A model generated the notes under the pieces. It searched no databases. It was not told the DNA's origin and saw only the letters and a program-made list of their open reading frames with translations. Positions 1 through 22,987 of a stretch of DNA of 64,000 nt are shown here, piece after piece. Every line of letters begins with the position of its first letter. The stretch's first letter is position 1. Both the position numbers and the translations under genes were made by a program. This DNA comes from Drosophila pseudoobscura (Eukaryota > Arthropoda > Insecta > Diptera > Drosophilidae), in NCBI RefSeq assembly GCF_009870125.1, contig NC_046680.1, positions 5,270,001 through 5,334,000 on the forward strand. The letters are read 5' to 3'.

Positions 1-3000
1 AGATCCCTGCAAAGTGGGGACATCTCTCTCTGGAACAGAATATCTGAGATAATGTTTAGAAAATATTTATTGGATTGCACAATTCGCATTCAGTACAGAA
101 TTTTACCACCTGACAACCCTAATCAGCCTGTATCTTGACCATAAACATATATGTATATATATTCAAAAGTGCTGGCCTTAAATTTCAGCTTCAGCTTCTC
201 ACGTCACACCCCCGGGACCACCTTGCAGCTGCCGCATTCGCTTATTTTCGTTCGTTTGTCATCATTTTTTCAATAAATTTCAATTTTCAGTTTCCAGTCC
301 CCCCAGTCCCCCAGTCCCCAGTCGCCTCGCTCGACACGAGACCCATATCGTATCCGTATCCTTGTGGGCCGCCTGTGAAATCCGAAGTGTAAAATTGATT
401 TAAATGGCTCGTGAGTGAAGGAGATAATTTTCAGTTGTCAGATGCTTGTAATATTTATGTGTCGGCGATTATTACCTCCTCCCCATCCGCGCTCCTTGGG
501 ACTGGGACTGGGACTGGGACCGTTGACCAGGCACCAACATCGTTTAATGTTACCTACGCGTGAAAATTACTTACTTCTTCCACCACTTGCCATCCAAGGC
601 ACCGCTTAACTCATTTTTAATATGAATAATTGTGGCAAATTACAAGGCAATTGCACATTCGCGGACGGACCCCTCTCATCCAGCTCCAGCTCCAGCTGCA
701 GCTACAGATACAGCTCCAGCGAGCGGGGAATGAAGTATGTTGGTAATTGAATTGGCGGCCAATTATCGGTAGGCCGCTCAGGAGAAGTGCGCGTGAGAGA
801 ACTTTTAAATTTCCGGTGGGCTAGGACTGGGATGGCCACACAGGGAAGACCATTTCTTTCGGGTCGATGGCACCTATTCATAATTGGGTATTTGGAGAGG
901 TCTAGATAGATCTAGAGAGTTGCAAGTGCACATCCATCGAGTGCAGGGTATCCTAGCAGACACTACGGCCCAGGTATTATTTAGTTACCCGCTCCATGTC
1001 GCTTATTAACATAATTTCCCAGCTGTTTAACCTCCAGCATTGAGTAGAAATCTGAATAAAAATCAGTCGCCACTAGTTTATGATTGACCAAGCAAATGAA
1101 CGCCTAATCCCAAAGCACTCAAAGCTAATTACCCACACGAACCACAAAGGGGTTCGATTCATGCAGAGACCCCAACATCTTCAAGCGTGTAGATTTATGG
1201 TGCAAAATTAATAATAATTTCAACTAAATTAATAATGGCCAATGAAGGCAGCTTTATGGCCAGTTCCAGATGATTAACAATGTGCGCACGTTTCGAAATG
1301 GAGGACCATAAAATTCTACACGATTTGAATGTTTGTTTACCATTTCTAATCATCTGCGGCTATGCCATGCGGTTCATAATGCGGTTCGGGCCAGGCGCCT
1401 GCGGGGCGGGGCGGGGCAGAGGCAGACGCAGAGACCATTGTTTACCCATGGAGGGTCGCACAGCAGGTGACTCGGGAAGAGTTTAGGCGCGCGTGTGCCA
1501 GCCTCGTTACGAGTATTATCTTCATTCTTAACACCAGCGACAGAGGGTATCCGGGGGCCCCGGCCCCCATCGGACAGATGACGGTATGATGGGACTTTCT
1601 CTCTTTCCCCCATTCGATGGGTCTTCTTGCACCAGGGAATTTTGGTGTTGATTGTTGCCTGTGTGTGCATTTGTGTGTGTGTCTCTGCCTCTGCCCCTGC
1701 CTCGTTTTTCTCATTCATGTTCGACAAGATTTTTATCGGACTTTTTTCATTAACATTTTGTGGGATCGAAGATACGATACATTCCCACTTCTACCTTCTA
1801 CCTTCCAACTTTGTTTTATGATCAGCTTTATGTGTTTTCTGGTTCTTTTGACATTTCCAACTGTTGTCGTTTTCGTTGTCGTTGTCGTTGTCGTTGCCGT
1901 TGCTGTTGCTGTTTTTGTCTTTCTCTGCCTAATTCCACTGAAATATGATCTGTTATTATGTAAATTTTACGATTTTCTAATTTTTTAACACTTATTTTTG
2001 GTTATTCTGTGGCTGTTGTGGCCTGGCGCCAAAAGTGCATCTAACGCTGTAAGCGATACGGAAATTGCCAGCGGGGGAGCCCGATCTCCACAGAGGACGT
2101 GTATGTGTGGGCAGTTGTCGATCTTGATTAGGAGCAGCAGCCTGGCGCCCCATCAGTCCATCAACTTTATGGAGTATTCTATCAAATTTCCCTTCTTCTT
2201 TCCTTTTCGATACATTCATTTTGGGTGGTCGTAGTGGAGATCCATGGCACGCGCTGAGATCGAAGCTACTGATAGTCTCATGGAAAGCCAGTCATGAGAT
2301 CAAAAAATAAAAAACTCAGAGGGAGATTACCTTGTAGGAGTCTTTATTGTAGTCAGGGTATTATTATAGTATACTGCCGAAAATAATAAGTACACGTTTA
2401 TGAGCTTTCTTTCACGTCCTATACAACTTTTCTTATAAATATCATAAAAATCAAATTTAATTTACCATCAGACCTGATTTTTCATTGCCAATTTGATCGG
2501 GTATCTCCTTGGAAGACCATAACTGATCCTTTTTTGCAAGACTGATGATGCGGGTGTCCATTGTTTGTAAAGATTTCTTCTTCCATCCTCGATTTTCAAT
2601 AAGCACTTTATATTTTAAAACGTTCTTTTTTAAAAAGACTTTTCAATTTCCCGGATAATTTTCCTTTGTTTTTTAAGATTTATGGAAAACTTATTTTCTT
2701 CAGCAGTACGGCCTGTCTAAACAACTTTTTTTACCTCTCATGTACTTAAATATGAAAGAACACAATAAAAAACAACAAGCCTTTGACCAAATCCTTATCA
2801 AATCCTTTAAAATAAAATAACATAAGTACAATGACTTATTATTGTGGCCAGACCAAAATTGCCCATCCAGCAAAAATTAAAGCATAGAAGTTTATAAAGG
2901 TGGTTCCTCAATTTAATTTTTGATTTTAATATTTGGCAAGCAAAAGATTACAACCTTTTCAAAAAAATTCGAGCTATTCCATAACAAACTAGCACGACAC

Positions 3001-4585
3001 CGATGTATTTATTTTGTTGGCCAGTAGTGTATATGTATCTATACCAGTGGTTGCAAAAACAAGAAATGAGGATAACGAGGCCCAGCCGTTCTCAATTGAT
3101 GAAATCCCATACAATATGATTCTCAATATGATTATTAAATCAAAAGCTCAATGCAGTCGCAACCCAATCAAAAAATTGAATTTCCATTTAGTTCAGGTGA
3201 TGGAGCAGCAGGCCGTGTAAGCAAGCACGCACCCACACGCATCCTGTCAAGTCCCGAGCAGTGCTCGTACTTGTAATTACGGCAGTGCTAACGGAAACCA
3301 AACCCAAAGATGCACTGATATGAGATACAAATGCGGTACATAATTAAAGAAGGGATGCAGGACCCCCAGGTACTGAGCATAATGCATATAAAGTAGATAT
3401 CCATTTGTACATACGAGTGTGTCCGTATGTATGAGGATGTATAGCATTATCGTTCTCAATGAAGCATCCCGTCCAGAGCGGGCGTGTGCAATTACAGTTA
3501 CATGTTGCCCACTTTTCAATATGGCGCCCATTGCGCAGTCGCTGCGGTGGCCGACCAATCACAAATTTGTTGCTCTTCCAGTGTGGCTGTGTGCGTGATT
3601 ATCTGTGCCAGCCGGCGCCTGTTCGTGTGTGAGTGCGGGAACCTGGAAGGGGCGTTCTTACCTGTTCTTACCCAACCTGTTTATCTGCTCTCTCGTTTGC
3701 ACAACGTAGTGGCTCTCAAACTGTCGCCGATCTCTGCGCCAAAAAGAGAGCGAGAGAGAGCATTAGCACAGTCGCGGCAAAAAATAGTGGGCATGGTATT
3801 TATATACTTTATATATATTTATATACTTATATACTATTTATAGAGCGGTATATAAAGTTTCAATAGAACGGTGAAAAAGAAACATTAATAATTAAAATAT
3901 ATTAAATATTAATTAATTATTCTATAATTATTATAGCAGATGAAACCAAATGCATTTAATAGATTTCCTGACTAGAATAACACAAAACAATGCTAAAATA
4001 AAAAAAATCCCATGAATAATATTATATTAATATTATCAAGCATCAAGCATATGTTCTAAAATATGAAAAGAGGCTACATCAGCTGTTGCTTTGTACTCCA
4101 CATATGTATTTCCGTACATTTATCATCATTCCTTGCCTCCAGTGTAGGGTACTCTCTCCCTCAGTTGGCGAGTATCTGTGTGCGTTCACCCCCTTAAAGC
4201 GAAGATACATTTACATTGACCGTCTCGCTCGCGCACACCAATACCAATGTCGGCGGCACCAACCAGATTTGTTGGCCATTGCATTTGGTCTTTTCCAATT
4301 TTTGCCTTCAGTTTTCCTCTTGCGCTGCTTCGCTGCGGTTCGTTCGCTCGTCGTACCGCTGCTCCACGTTTCACGTCGTCCACGTCGCACGCGCAACTTC
4401 GATCCGGATACGGATCCGGCGGCCTTTCGCTCGACTCGCGCAAAAATATCTGCGCCAAATGTTCAATGAATGAATTTAAAAATGAAATTAAATGCAACAA
4501 ATTAACGCACACGAAACGACAACAAAATAAAGATAAATTAATCTAATCAATCTGCTGGCGGCCATCTTTTTGCTGGCACTGTTTC
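1..4585. other. Upstream flank of so, no gene seen
   Basis: No reading frame here looks like real coding sequence: the short frames lack conserved motifs and have low-complexity or AT-biased composition. What is visible is AT-rich non-coding DNA with pyrimidine-rich and CA/TG-rich stretches, (GTTGTC)-like runs near 1870-1910 and very AT-rich sequence at 3830-4060. Being upstream of sine oculis, it may hold distal regulatory DNA for that gene, but I can name no specific element. Confidence 0.6.
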
Positions 4586-5043
4586 AGTGTCGCACTTGCT
4601 GTGTGGTGATAGTCGGGCACGGCAATTAGTCCGAGTCCGGGTCCGAGTGACGGCCCATTTCGAGGAAGGAACCGAAAACGTTCCACGAGAAGAGAAAATA
4701 ATTCGCAACACGTGTTGGTTGACACAGTGCGTATGAAAGATGTGTGGCCCTGCCCTGCATAAGTGAGCGGCAGTGCTGTGTGAGTGGCGCCGGTGGTGCT
4801 AGCAAATGAGTTAATACTCCTATCTGTGTGAAAGTGTGTGTGTGTGATAGTGCCTGGCACATGGCCCCCCCGCGGAAAGTTGGATGAAAATAAAAAGCCA
4901 AGTTCCAAAACATCACCTTTTGTTTGGATACATCGAAGCGGAATCGGAATCTGATTCGGATTCGAAGAGTCCCAGTGTAACAAAAGCACAAAACTAAAGC
5001 AAAAGAGAAACACGGATATCAACCATAAATAATCAAACTACAG
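4586..5043 (+). other. Probable 5' non-coding exon of so
   Basis: A consensus splice donor (CAG|GTGAGT) closes this segment at 5043. The next matching acceptor before the so start codon is TTTGCAG at 9055-9061, giving a first intron of about 4 kb. The 5' edge is a guess: an initiator-like TCAGTG lies at 4585-4590 and I see no TATA box. No long plus-strand reading frame is present, as expected of an untranslated leader. Confidence is limited because no transcript evidence is available. Confidence 0.4.
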
Positions 5044-6763
5044 GTGAGTCACAGATTGGGTTTCGTTAGGAATCGAACTTGCCGACGGCAGACCAAAGCT
5101 AACGTCACAGTAGCTGGCGAGTTAGCCATAGTTTCCAGTCCGTACCATCCCCAGGATGGTCTTTAAACAAAGCTGAAATATAAATAGCTGATAGCTGATC
5201 TACACAGGTGCTTTCAACTACTGAAGCTTTCGATTGTAAATGGTACAATCGATGACATTCGAAACCGTTCATTTTTTAACAAAACCAAACACAACATTGT
5301 ATATGCGCACTATATCCGCAGACTGAGCACAGATCCAACCATCTATAGGGCTGATCCATGCTCGTGAAAAGTGTAAATAGCAGATACTGAACCGCTGATC
5401 TGGGAAGTATTTCCATTCTAATGGATCGATCTATCATTGCAATCGATTCACAACTTGTATGACTAGGCATCCATCTCCCAATTGGGGTTAGTGTGAAGGG
5501 GAAATCGATTCCGAATTTGATGCAATTCGCTTTTGGCGGACTCTGGCATTGGCGGATTCCAAATTGCCATTCCATTGCCTTCAAGAACGCAGCTACTTGA
5601 GAACACACTACTTGATGCACTTGAGAGCCGCCAACGAAATAAATATTTCAGTGCAGTGCACGGTAGAACAGAATTCGTGTTTAGAAATGTAATTGCTTAC
5701 ACAGAAAATGCTGGAGGTTGATCTCTCCGGCTAAGCAGTTGAGTGGGCGTGTTGCCTCAGGTTGCCTAAGGTTGCCTTTACCCCGAAAATTGGATACACG
5801 TATACTCACTATTCTACAGTCAAATTTGTTAATTAGAGGAAAAGTAGGCACCGAAGTGAAGGAAAAACAATTTCCAGTTGTCATTCAATCATCACTGAAG
5901 AACCGCTTCGCACGAGCATCATCTCTGGTAGTCTTGTAGCCATCGGATACATTTGTTCCGCTGGGCGTGTTTATTTATAAAGCAGTTTCGCTTCATCATG
6001 CAAATTCGCTTTGGGACTAGAAATATGAACAAAATTATTAACTAATCGAGAGGTTTTTCGGGGCTCTTGCCAAGATGCTACTTTCTTGAGAAAGTTTCGG
6101 ATGAGTGGGCGGGGACCAGTTCCATCCGCCCGTCTGAGCATGCAAATTGCTGGTATAAATAGGAAATTCTTTATGGGATTGGAGCCGTTTAAATGAATTG
6201 GCCAGCGCGTGTTTGTCGTCGGGAGTCGCGATGATTAATGGGGTGCGGAGATGGGAGCAGATGTTTTTCAATTATATTATCTGTGAGACGTGTGATATGA
6301 TGATGTTACCAGAGACTTTTCGGCAAGATACCATCTCCATCTCCGAACCATCAATGGTCTCACAAAGTTGCCAAATTGACAAATTAACGCATTCCTCTCG
6401 CCAAGATTCGGATTCGCCCAGAACAGATGCAGATACGCAATCGTAGCGATCTGGCTTTGATCATTTTACGCACTGCCGTATAGAATCCGTCGTAATTTGG
6501 CATGAGGCAGTGGGGTCTGTGCATACGTTTTAAAAATTGCATTTGGGTTTCATTCAAAACTTTGGCAAATGTAGCGCGAAACTGCGACAGGGAGGGAGCG
6601 AGCGGTGCAGCGGGAGATGCAGCTTTAAAGATACACACGGGAATGTACATCTGCGTATGCAACCCATTAAATTGACAAATTTCATTCATTACGTTGGGTT
6701 CTATTTGATTTCTGAGTGGCTACGCTACCGTGTCTACCGTGGGGTGACAATTAAGCAGACATT

Positions 6764-7213
6764 GCTATAAATACAGTTGTATCTGGCAGATAACAGTTGC
6801 TTACTAAGCCAGCCAACGCCAGTGAGCAGTGTTTCGCCATTCCGGGAATCGGTGGTGTGCCCAACAGGTTGGCACCGTCCGTCACAGTAGTCTCCAGGCG
6901 ATTACATTTTATAAACACAGACATCGGCCCAGATGATTTCAAATACTCGTATAGCTGCAAAACCAAAACAGTCGCCCTCTCTGGATTGCACCGCCTGCAC
7001 CATTTGCACGACCACTCGATGTCTATTCCACAGCCAAGGTTGTCCCTCCAAACAGTTCCCCATCAGAGCTCAGAGTGGGAGCAGAGCAGAAAGGAATGCA
7101 CCAGAGATAAGGGGCAGAAGTTATTGGGAAGATGCACCTTCTTTGTTGCTCAAAACTATCTACAAATCATCGCCTCAAAAGGGAAAATCACAGCAGAATA
7201 CAACAGTTTTATT
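6764..7213 (+). promoter_or_regulatory. Candidate alternative so promoter and leader exon
   Basis: A TATAAAT box near 6766-6772 is followed about 25-30 bases later by CAGTTG-type initiator sequence, and a good splice donor (ATT|GTAAGTC) occurs at 7214. This would make a leader exon of about 420 bases that could splice to 9062. A reading frame runs through it, but it lacks an early ATG and has no recognisable domain, so I treat it as untranslated. It is a sequence-only proposal. Confidence 0.25.
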
Positions 7214-8764
7214 GTAAGTCGACTTTAATCACAAACTAATTAGGCAAACGCCGCAGCAGCGCCAGCGGCAGCATCCACAACAATTCAATTTGATTACCAA
7301 CCCAATAGAATGCCATTCGAGTAGATACGCGTGCGCGCGTATGCGTATGCAAGTGTGCGCATCCACAGATACAGATGGGAGGAGAGGTGTCTGCTTTCAG
7401 TTTCGTGCTGAGACAGTCAGTTCCCCCGCAAGCAGACAGTCTAGGTCCAGCCGCACAATAACACTCAAATTAAAATCTTATAAAAGTCAAACTTAACAGC
7501 AGAGCAAACAGAAAACAGAAGAACCGAAATCCGATAGATACTCGTGGACAGATAGCAGAACGTAGGAAATAAATAACGAAATTTGTAAAATAAATTAAAT
7601 TAATTTTATTCAAATGCCACAAAAGTCAGGCGGTCAGGCAGCCAGACGAGACCCTCACTCGATAAGAAATCTCCCGCTTACATGTTGGACGAGAAATGCA
7701 GCTGGATATAAGATAGAGTATCTATGAGGTGGCTTCTGCTGCTGCTGTGGTGTAACGGTATAAAGCTATCAATTTGGGATACTATCTTTCAGCTACCATT
7801 TAAGGCTGTTAGTGTGTCATCCTACTGTTGCCTTTGCAGTCATGTATCCATGGGATGCAATCTACCACATGTGTGCGATCCTATAGATTGAAAATTTATC
7901 GCGTATTTCGTTTCACTTTCGCATTCTGCTTGTTTACTTGCGTCAAACATGAAACAAGCCAAAGAACCGAAAGAAACAAGAAGATATCGAAAAAGAAAGA
8001 GAATCCAATTCGAACGAGAGAAAGAAATCTATGGAGAAGGACTGGCTGGCTGCTGGCTGCAAGCTACTGGCGGGGGGGATCTCACTAGGCCGATGACTCA
8101 AGAGCATATCCAACTTGGCGTTGGTATTTTTGTTACAGCAGCCAAAACGAAATCTCTTCTCTATTTTCTTGTTTTGTATACATATAATCTGCCCCGCATA
8201 CACACGAGAACTGAAAACAGATCCAAGAATATCTCGACTCTCACACATACTCGTACCGTAGAGGTGTGTGTGTGTGGCTATCTGTGAGTCGGAGGGCACA
8301 CGGGGAATATGTATCTATATCTACAAGTGTATCTAGCCGAGCCAGAGATCGATTGCATATATCAAAGTTACTATAAAATATAGCCAGAGATATTCTATCT
8401 GGGGGATACACTTGCCTCTCTCCCGCTCTCTTTCCCTCTTTCTCCTTGTGTGTGTAAGCAGAGACCAGCGACAGCGACGCCGTCGTTTGGTAATTTTAGA
8501 AATATTCTTAGAACTGAATACAGAAATCTGAAATCAGAGGAAAACCGAAAACCAAACCGAAACACCACGCGCCACATATGTATGCATATATTGTGTAAAA
8601 AGTTTATTTCTGTAAGAGATCTCTCGGCTAGGGTTAGATCAGGTTGAAGAGAGCCCCTGCCCATAGCCATGGCCAAACAATATTTCCGATATTCGAAAAA
8701 GTTTGGACCTATAATTGCACTCGGATTAGTTAATTTTATTTGACAACATGGGGTCGTGTTGAAT

Positions 8765-8803
8765 CGGATCCGATCGGATCGGATCTGATCGGATCGGATC
8801 GAA
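8765..8803. repeat. GATCG/GGATC tandem array
   Basis: A short array of about eight imperfect units of GGATC or GATCG lies about 260 bases before the acceptor of the first coding exon of so. It is strongly enriched in GATC palindromes compared with flanking sequence. It is probably a simple-sequence expansion; function is unknown. Confidence 0.7.
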
Positions 8804-9248
8804 GAATTGTTTTGTTTTCAGTTTTTGAATTTCCAAATGGTTTATGAATATGGAGGCAGATCTATTGTTCAACATTTCCAAAATAATTTGCTAAGTTCAA
8901 CAGTTTAATGTGTTTGCTTACACATCCAAAATAGCCATAAAAATATGAGAAATCGGTATGATAATTAGTTTGATAATTGTGTCGAAATTCTAATTTTGAA
9001 TTGTTTGGGATATTGGTATAATCTAGTGATACATTACTGTCTCTCTATTCTATCTTTGCAGCGCTCAAATTACCAAAGAATCTAAAAAACTATAGTCGGA
9101 TAAGCTATTGTTATCCCAGCTGGTCTGGCCTTGAACTTGTTCCCGTCGCAATTATTGCTAATTGAACGCACATAGAACGGACTCCCTGCTGCTGCCCCCA
9201 CCACCCCCCATCTTCCCGCCCCTTCCCCAGCTCCGATTCCCGCCCAAA

Positions 9249-18776
<9,528 letters not shown>

Positions 18777-19460
18777 TTCTAGTTGGAGGCGGCTGCTGCC
18801 GCTACCAGCGGGAGCGGAAGCGGAGGCGGGAAGGCAAGCGGAAACGAAAGCACGAGTCCGAGTGCCACCGCCAACAGCAGCAATGCCTACGGGTGGTCAA
18901 TGTCAGTGCCGTCGGCGCACTATCAGCGCCAGCAGGATCTGTCGGAAAGCTTTTACTTCTGATTCGATCCGAACCGATCCTCGAGCGGAGCTGGGCGGAA
19001 CCTTAGCAATATTTAGAGAGCGCATTGTCGTAGCAACAAATTCTATTTAATCGTTAGACACAGCAACACTTTCTGCATAAGCTAGCATTTTTCTGCAATC
19101 AATGGAAAGAGAGAGATACGGAGATATACAGAAAGAGGGGGAGGGAGAGGGAGAAAAAAGGCACCACGCTGCAGCACAAGCTTTTGGCAACCCAAAAAAA
19201 CCTAGAGAGAAAACTTGCAAGAAAACTGCATCGATCTGTGTAAATAGCTAGGCTAGGTTTTAGTTTTAGAGCGGTTGGAGGCGGAGGCAGGTACAACCGA
19301 AATGCAAATCAAATCGAAATGTGCAAACAATTATACATATACGACTATTATATATTATTATATACATCTGTATCTACTTAATGCATAAATTATACACTTT
19401 TAATTGTAGCCTTTAGTAATCATATTTTTGTTAACAATAAATTCTATTAAATTATTTTCA
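18777..19460 (+). other. so 3' UTR
   Basis: Follows the TGA at 18774-18776. An AATAAA signal at 19437-19442, in an AT-rich setting, probably defines the end of the transcript near 19460. The UTR contains purine-rich runs and TATATAT stretches. No reading frame in it has supporting features. Confidence 0.65.
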
Positions 19461-20770
19461 AATGATTGTCAAAATCAAAGAGTTTTGCCTGTTCCCACGC
19501 CTACATATACCGATATTATGTACCTATGTATGTATGTATGTTACCTATAGTATGCGCGCATTACCCACACTGACCACAACAACGAGAGCCGGTCGAGCCG
19601 GCTTAATCCACGGCGACAGGTAAGCCAGCTAATGCTAATGGCCATGTCTAATGGGCGTCGTCGGCGCGTGCGTTCCTCTTACACGCGACGCGACCTCTTC
19701 CTCTTACAGATCTTGCTCATCGCAGCACGTCCCATGTAATGAGTCTCTTCGTAAAGTTTGAACAGCACTTGGCAACGACAGGACTGTCGGGGGCGGCGCT
19801 TGGCAACCGAACCGTGTCGGTGGGCAGGGGTGTCCGGGTGTCTATGTCTGGTTGTGGGGGTGGATGCTGTCTGACTGGTTGATTTGTTTATTGATACTGT
19901 ACTTACATATTGCAGACGTCGTCGCTTCCAGCCAAAGCCTTCCCAACATCGGCCTTGCCCAAACCCGTACCCCCTAGTATCGTTGCCAGGGAGAAAGGAC
20001 ACCAGACCAGCAGCAGCACACACGTGTCTGGGCTGAGACTGTCTCTGACTCTGATTGAGATTGATGGTCACATATCTGGTTACAAAATATTTTGACTTCT
20101 TTTATCTTGCGGCGGCTTTTGCCGATAATTTAATTACGGCCTTAATGTGTTTGTTCTTCTGCCTTGTCGAAAATGAATTTAATGACCGCCTACAGGATAT
20201 TTGGAGGCGGCAATAGGAAACCTTGGCATTTGCACCTTTCATTGAAGATTTCATTGAAGATTCTTCTCCGAAAATGTGCATACAAAACGGATTACAATAA
20301 AACCGAGTTCCACATGCCATCAGCATTTATTTGTCCGGTCCTTTAGGTCAAAGAAAATATCTGAAATGCCTTAAAGGGCTTATGAGGATACAATGGGTAT
20401 TGATAATGCAGGACATGCATGTGCGTCTTGCGGGCCTTTTATTATGATCCCATGGAGCTGTCAATGATCTGTCAACCGTTTTTATGCTATTGCTGGAAAA
20501 ATAACCTCATTGATCTGGATACCTTAGGAATACACACAGTATGTATATTCTCGAGAGTTGTAGGTTTCATTGGTTATGGCTATGTTAATTTTTTAGTATA
20601 GCTCAAATCGTTATATTACTTTTCTACTTTTTTTGCGCTTTTTTGGGTGGATGGATTCACTGAAGACCAAGCGCAACATAATTTTTGTCTAGAAAATATA
20701 CCTTTTTGTTGCATCCCTTCGTTATAATTCACTGTACAATTTTAAATGTTTGCGGTAAATAAGTAAAACA
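19461..20770. other. Intergenic spacer between so and a LINE fragment
   Basis: No gene recognised. It contains ATGTATGTATGT-type simple repeats near 19530 and CG-rich sequence at 19640-19900 whose open frames have no recognisable domain. The distal part (20600-20770) merges into the decayed retrotransposon. Confidence 0.5.
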
Positions 20771-20774
20771 TTCG

Positions 20775-21870
20775 ACTCTGTAAACCATTTAGGGTTTCCG
20801 CCCAACCTCCTGAAATGGATTTCTAGCTATCTTTGTTACAGGTCTCAAAGAATCCTTCAAAAACTCCCTCTCTTCACCAGTAAAGGTTTCTTCGGGAGTA
20901 CCACAGGGCAGCCATCTAGGCCCCTTGCTCTTCACACTCTTTATTAATGGCTTGCCTTCGATATTAACATACTCTCGAGTACTTATGTATGCGGATGATG
21001 TTAAACTCTGTGTCCAGCATAAGGACATTTCATTTCATTCTCGCTTGCAATCCGATCTCAATAACTTTCAGTCATGGTGTTGTACAAACTTGTTACATCT
21101 TAATGCCTCTAAATGCAAAGTTATGACATTTCACCGTTCTAGCCCCTTGTTGGCTCCCTATACCCTATTTGGTGGTTCTCTTGAGAGAATTACCCTGGTG
21201 GATGATCTTCGTGTTATGTTAGACCCCAAGTTAAAGTTTTCCGAACACATTTCTACCATGGTAAATAAGGCCATGGGCGTGCTTGGGTTTATAAAGAGGT
21301 GGTCAAAGGAATTTGACGACCCTCTCTATACCTCGCTTGTTCGTCCGATCTTAGAATACGGCTCCTGTGTATGGTGCCCTCAGTACAAAGTACACCAGGA
21401 CCGTATAGAATCAGTACAGAAAAACTTTTTACTCTGCGGGGCCTTAACTGGGATGCGGGTGTAAGACTCCCATCTTACTCTAGTAGACTATTATTAGTAA
21501 ACCTCCCATCCTTAGTTAACCGTAGAAAAATGCTTGGTGTGATATTTATGCACAACTTGATCAGGGGTGACATAGACAGCCCTGATCTGTTGAGCCGCAT
21601 AAACTTCACGATTCCTATTAGACTGACTAGAAATTTTATACCGTTGTTCCTTCCACTTTGTAGATCGAATTATTCCTTGCATGAACCGTTTAGGGTCTTA
21701 TGCTCTGATTATAATTCCCTCTAGCATACTATATCCCCCACTAATTCTCTTCCTCTCATTAAATTACTAATCCTTAGTAATTAGTAATTGTAGTGGTATT
21801 TGCATTTTGAATGCATACCTAGTTCTCTTAGTAAGTTTAGTGCTAATTTTCCTCGAATATTAGTCTAATA
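20775..21870 (+). mobile_element. 5'-truncated, decayed non-LTR retrotransposon fragment
   Basis: The stretch encodes the middle and end of a LINE-type reverse transcriptase. Visible motifs are a WISSYL segment, SGVPQGSHLGPLLF (motif B region), MYADDVKL with the YADD catalytic box, and the downstream thumb region SLVRPILEYGSCVW. Frameshifts break the frame near 20880 and again near 21430, after which the third frame continues to 21724. Endonuclease and ORF1 are missing, which fits 5' truncation on insertion. It resembles the CR1/jockey part of the LINE tree, but clade assignment needs a search. It is inactive. It lies at the border between the so block and Nop9. Confidence 0.8.
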
Positions 21871-22574
21871 GCTATCTTTCCAGAGTTCTGCTGGTTTCAG
21901 ACGGGCCATTTGACGGTGCAGTAATTGCATCGCCTCTTGTAAGATGCAGTCATTGCATGTCAACGTCCAAGATTATGGGTATCTTAGCAGCTATCGCAAG
22001 CATTTGGAGATGTATATATAACAATTATAACAATTATGCGCCCAATTTTCAGCCTCGCCTCCAACGGAAAGACTCTCTTTATGTTTCGCCCCAGATATCT
22101 GCTGTCTTCTGCTGTCATGTTAATGTTCTTGTTAAGAAGTAACGGATCTTTGCCTAGAGCTTCAGAGAACCATCGTTAGCAAAATCGATTCAATAGTATC
22201 GAAATAATATTTGTATAAAATATATATATATTATATATTAATAAATTATTAAATAAACGCAATATAATAATTATATTACTCTTAATTAATTGATTAATAT
22301 TAATTAGTAATAGTGTAGTACGTTACGTTTTATGTTTACGTTTTTAGATAGTTGCGTGTAGTGTCTACTATTCTGACTAGGGCTGCAAAATCAAATTTCA
22401 ACTGTAAAAAAAGTGAAGCGGGCGCGTACGCTACCTCACACTCCGAAGTCCAAGGAGCAGCAGGGTCCTGTGCCGACAAAGTGTGGGAGGAAAAAATTAA
22501 CATATAAACTTCAACTAATTTTAGCTTGTGCAAAAATGTCGGGGCTTTTAAAAGGAACAAAAGGAACAAAATTT
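21871..22574. other. AT-rich spacer
   Basis: No gene found. It includes a very AT-rich run at 22200-22320 and a GC-richer 100-base patch near 22410-22495 that is open in two frames but too short to interpret. This patch could be a fragment of an old gene or transposon. Confidence 0.45.
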
Positions 22575-22890
22575 TTAAAACTTACACATTTCCCCTTCAG
22601 GTGTCGCTTTTGGTGATACCATAAAAATGTAGTTAATATGTAGCAAATGTGTAATTTACGTGTAGTTACCATGAATGAAGAATCATCAAGAAATTAATTT
22701 AGTGGAAATTTTTTTACTTAAACCTCATTTTATAAACAATTCCCATGAAGATGGCAATTAAAATTAGCCACTTTTATATAAAATTGACTACATTATCGGG
22801 TAAAACTATTTGTTCAGAGCTGAGGGTCCTAGTTAGCTAGTAATATTCAACAGAACATAAAAATCGAGGAATATGATCGACCTCGAATAA
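22575..22890 (+). repeat. Dispersed AT-rich repeat, copy 1
   Basis: It shares an ordered series of words with sequence at 31850-32190 in the same orientation: ATGTAGTTAAT, TTGTAGCAA/ATGTAGCAAATG, TTTACTTAAACCTCATTTTA, CTAGTTAGCTAGTAATATTCAA and ATCGAGGAATA. The reverse complement of the same series occurs three times at 52640-53720. Copies are diverged and contain no coding sequence, so this is an old non-autonomous element or solo fragment. Confidence 0.6.
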
Positions 22891-22900
22891 GCCGCGGACG

Positions 22901-22911
22901 TAGTCACACTG
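22901..22911 (+). promoter_or_regulatory. Motif-1 core promoter element of Nop9
   Basis: TAGTCACACTG matches the Drosophila Motif 1 (GGTCACACTG, bound by M1BP) found at TATA-less promoters of housekeeping genes. It lies 77 bases before the Nop9 start codon, which suits a gene for ribosome assembly. Confidence 0.5.
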
Positions 22912-22987
22912 AGTACAGCTGATCGTAGCGTGCGCGTTTTAATTTTAAAAGCGGACGATTTTCCCATTCGTCAAATTTTTGTTCGAA

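Larger units (their letters stand above)
5044..9061 (+). other. First intron of so (inferred), non-coding
   Basis: About 4 kb between the donor at 5044 and the acceptor ending at 9061. It contains no convincing gene. Points of note are a possible internal promoter and exon (TATAAAT near 6768, donor GTAAGT at 7214) and a short tandem GATC-rich array at 8765-8803, both listed separately. The rest is AT-rich or low-complexity sequence of the kind usual in regulatory introns. Confidence 0.45.

Noticed and set aside
1145-1165. GGTTCGATTC resembling a tRNA B box
   Set aside because: No A box or cloverleaf stems at the right distance on either strand.
6797-7228. 143-codon + frame in the so leader intron
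   Set aside because: No early ATG, no domain; more likely part of an untranslated exon if transcribed at all.
22413-22616. Short GC-richer open patch
   Set aside because: Open in two frames, under 70 codons, no recognisable motif; could be a fragment but cannot be supported.
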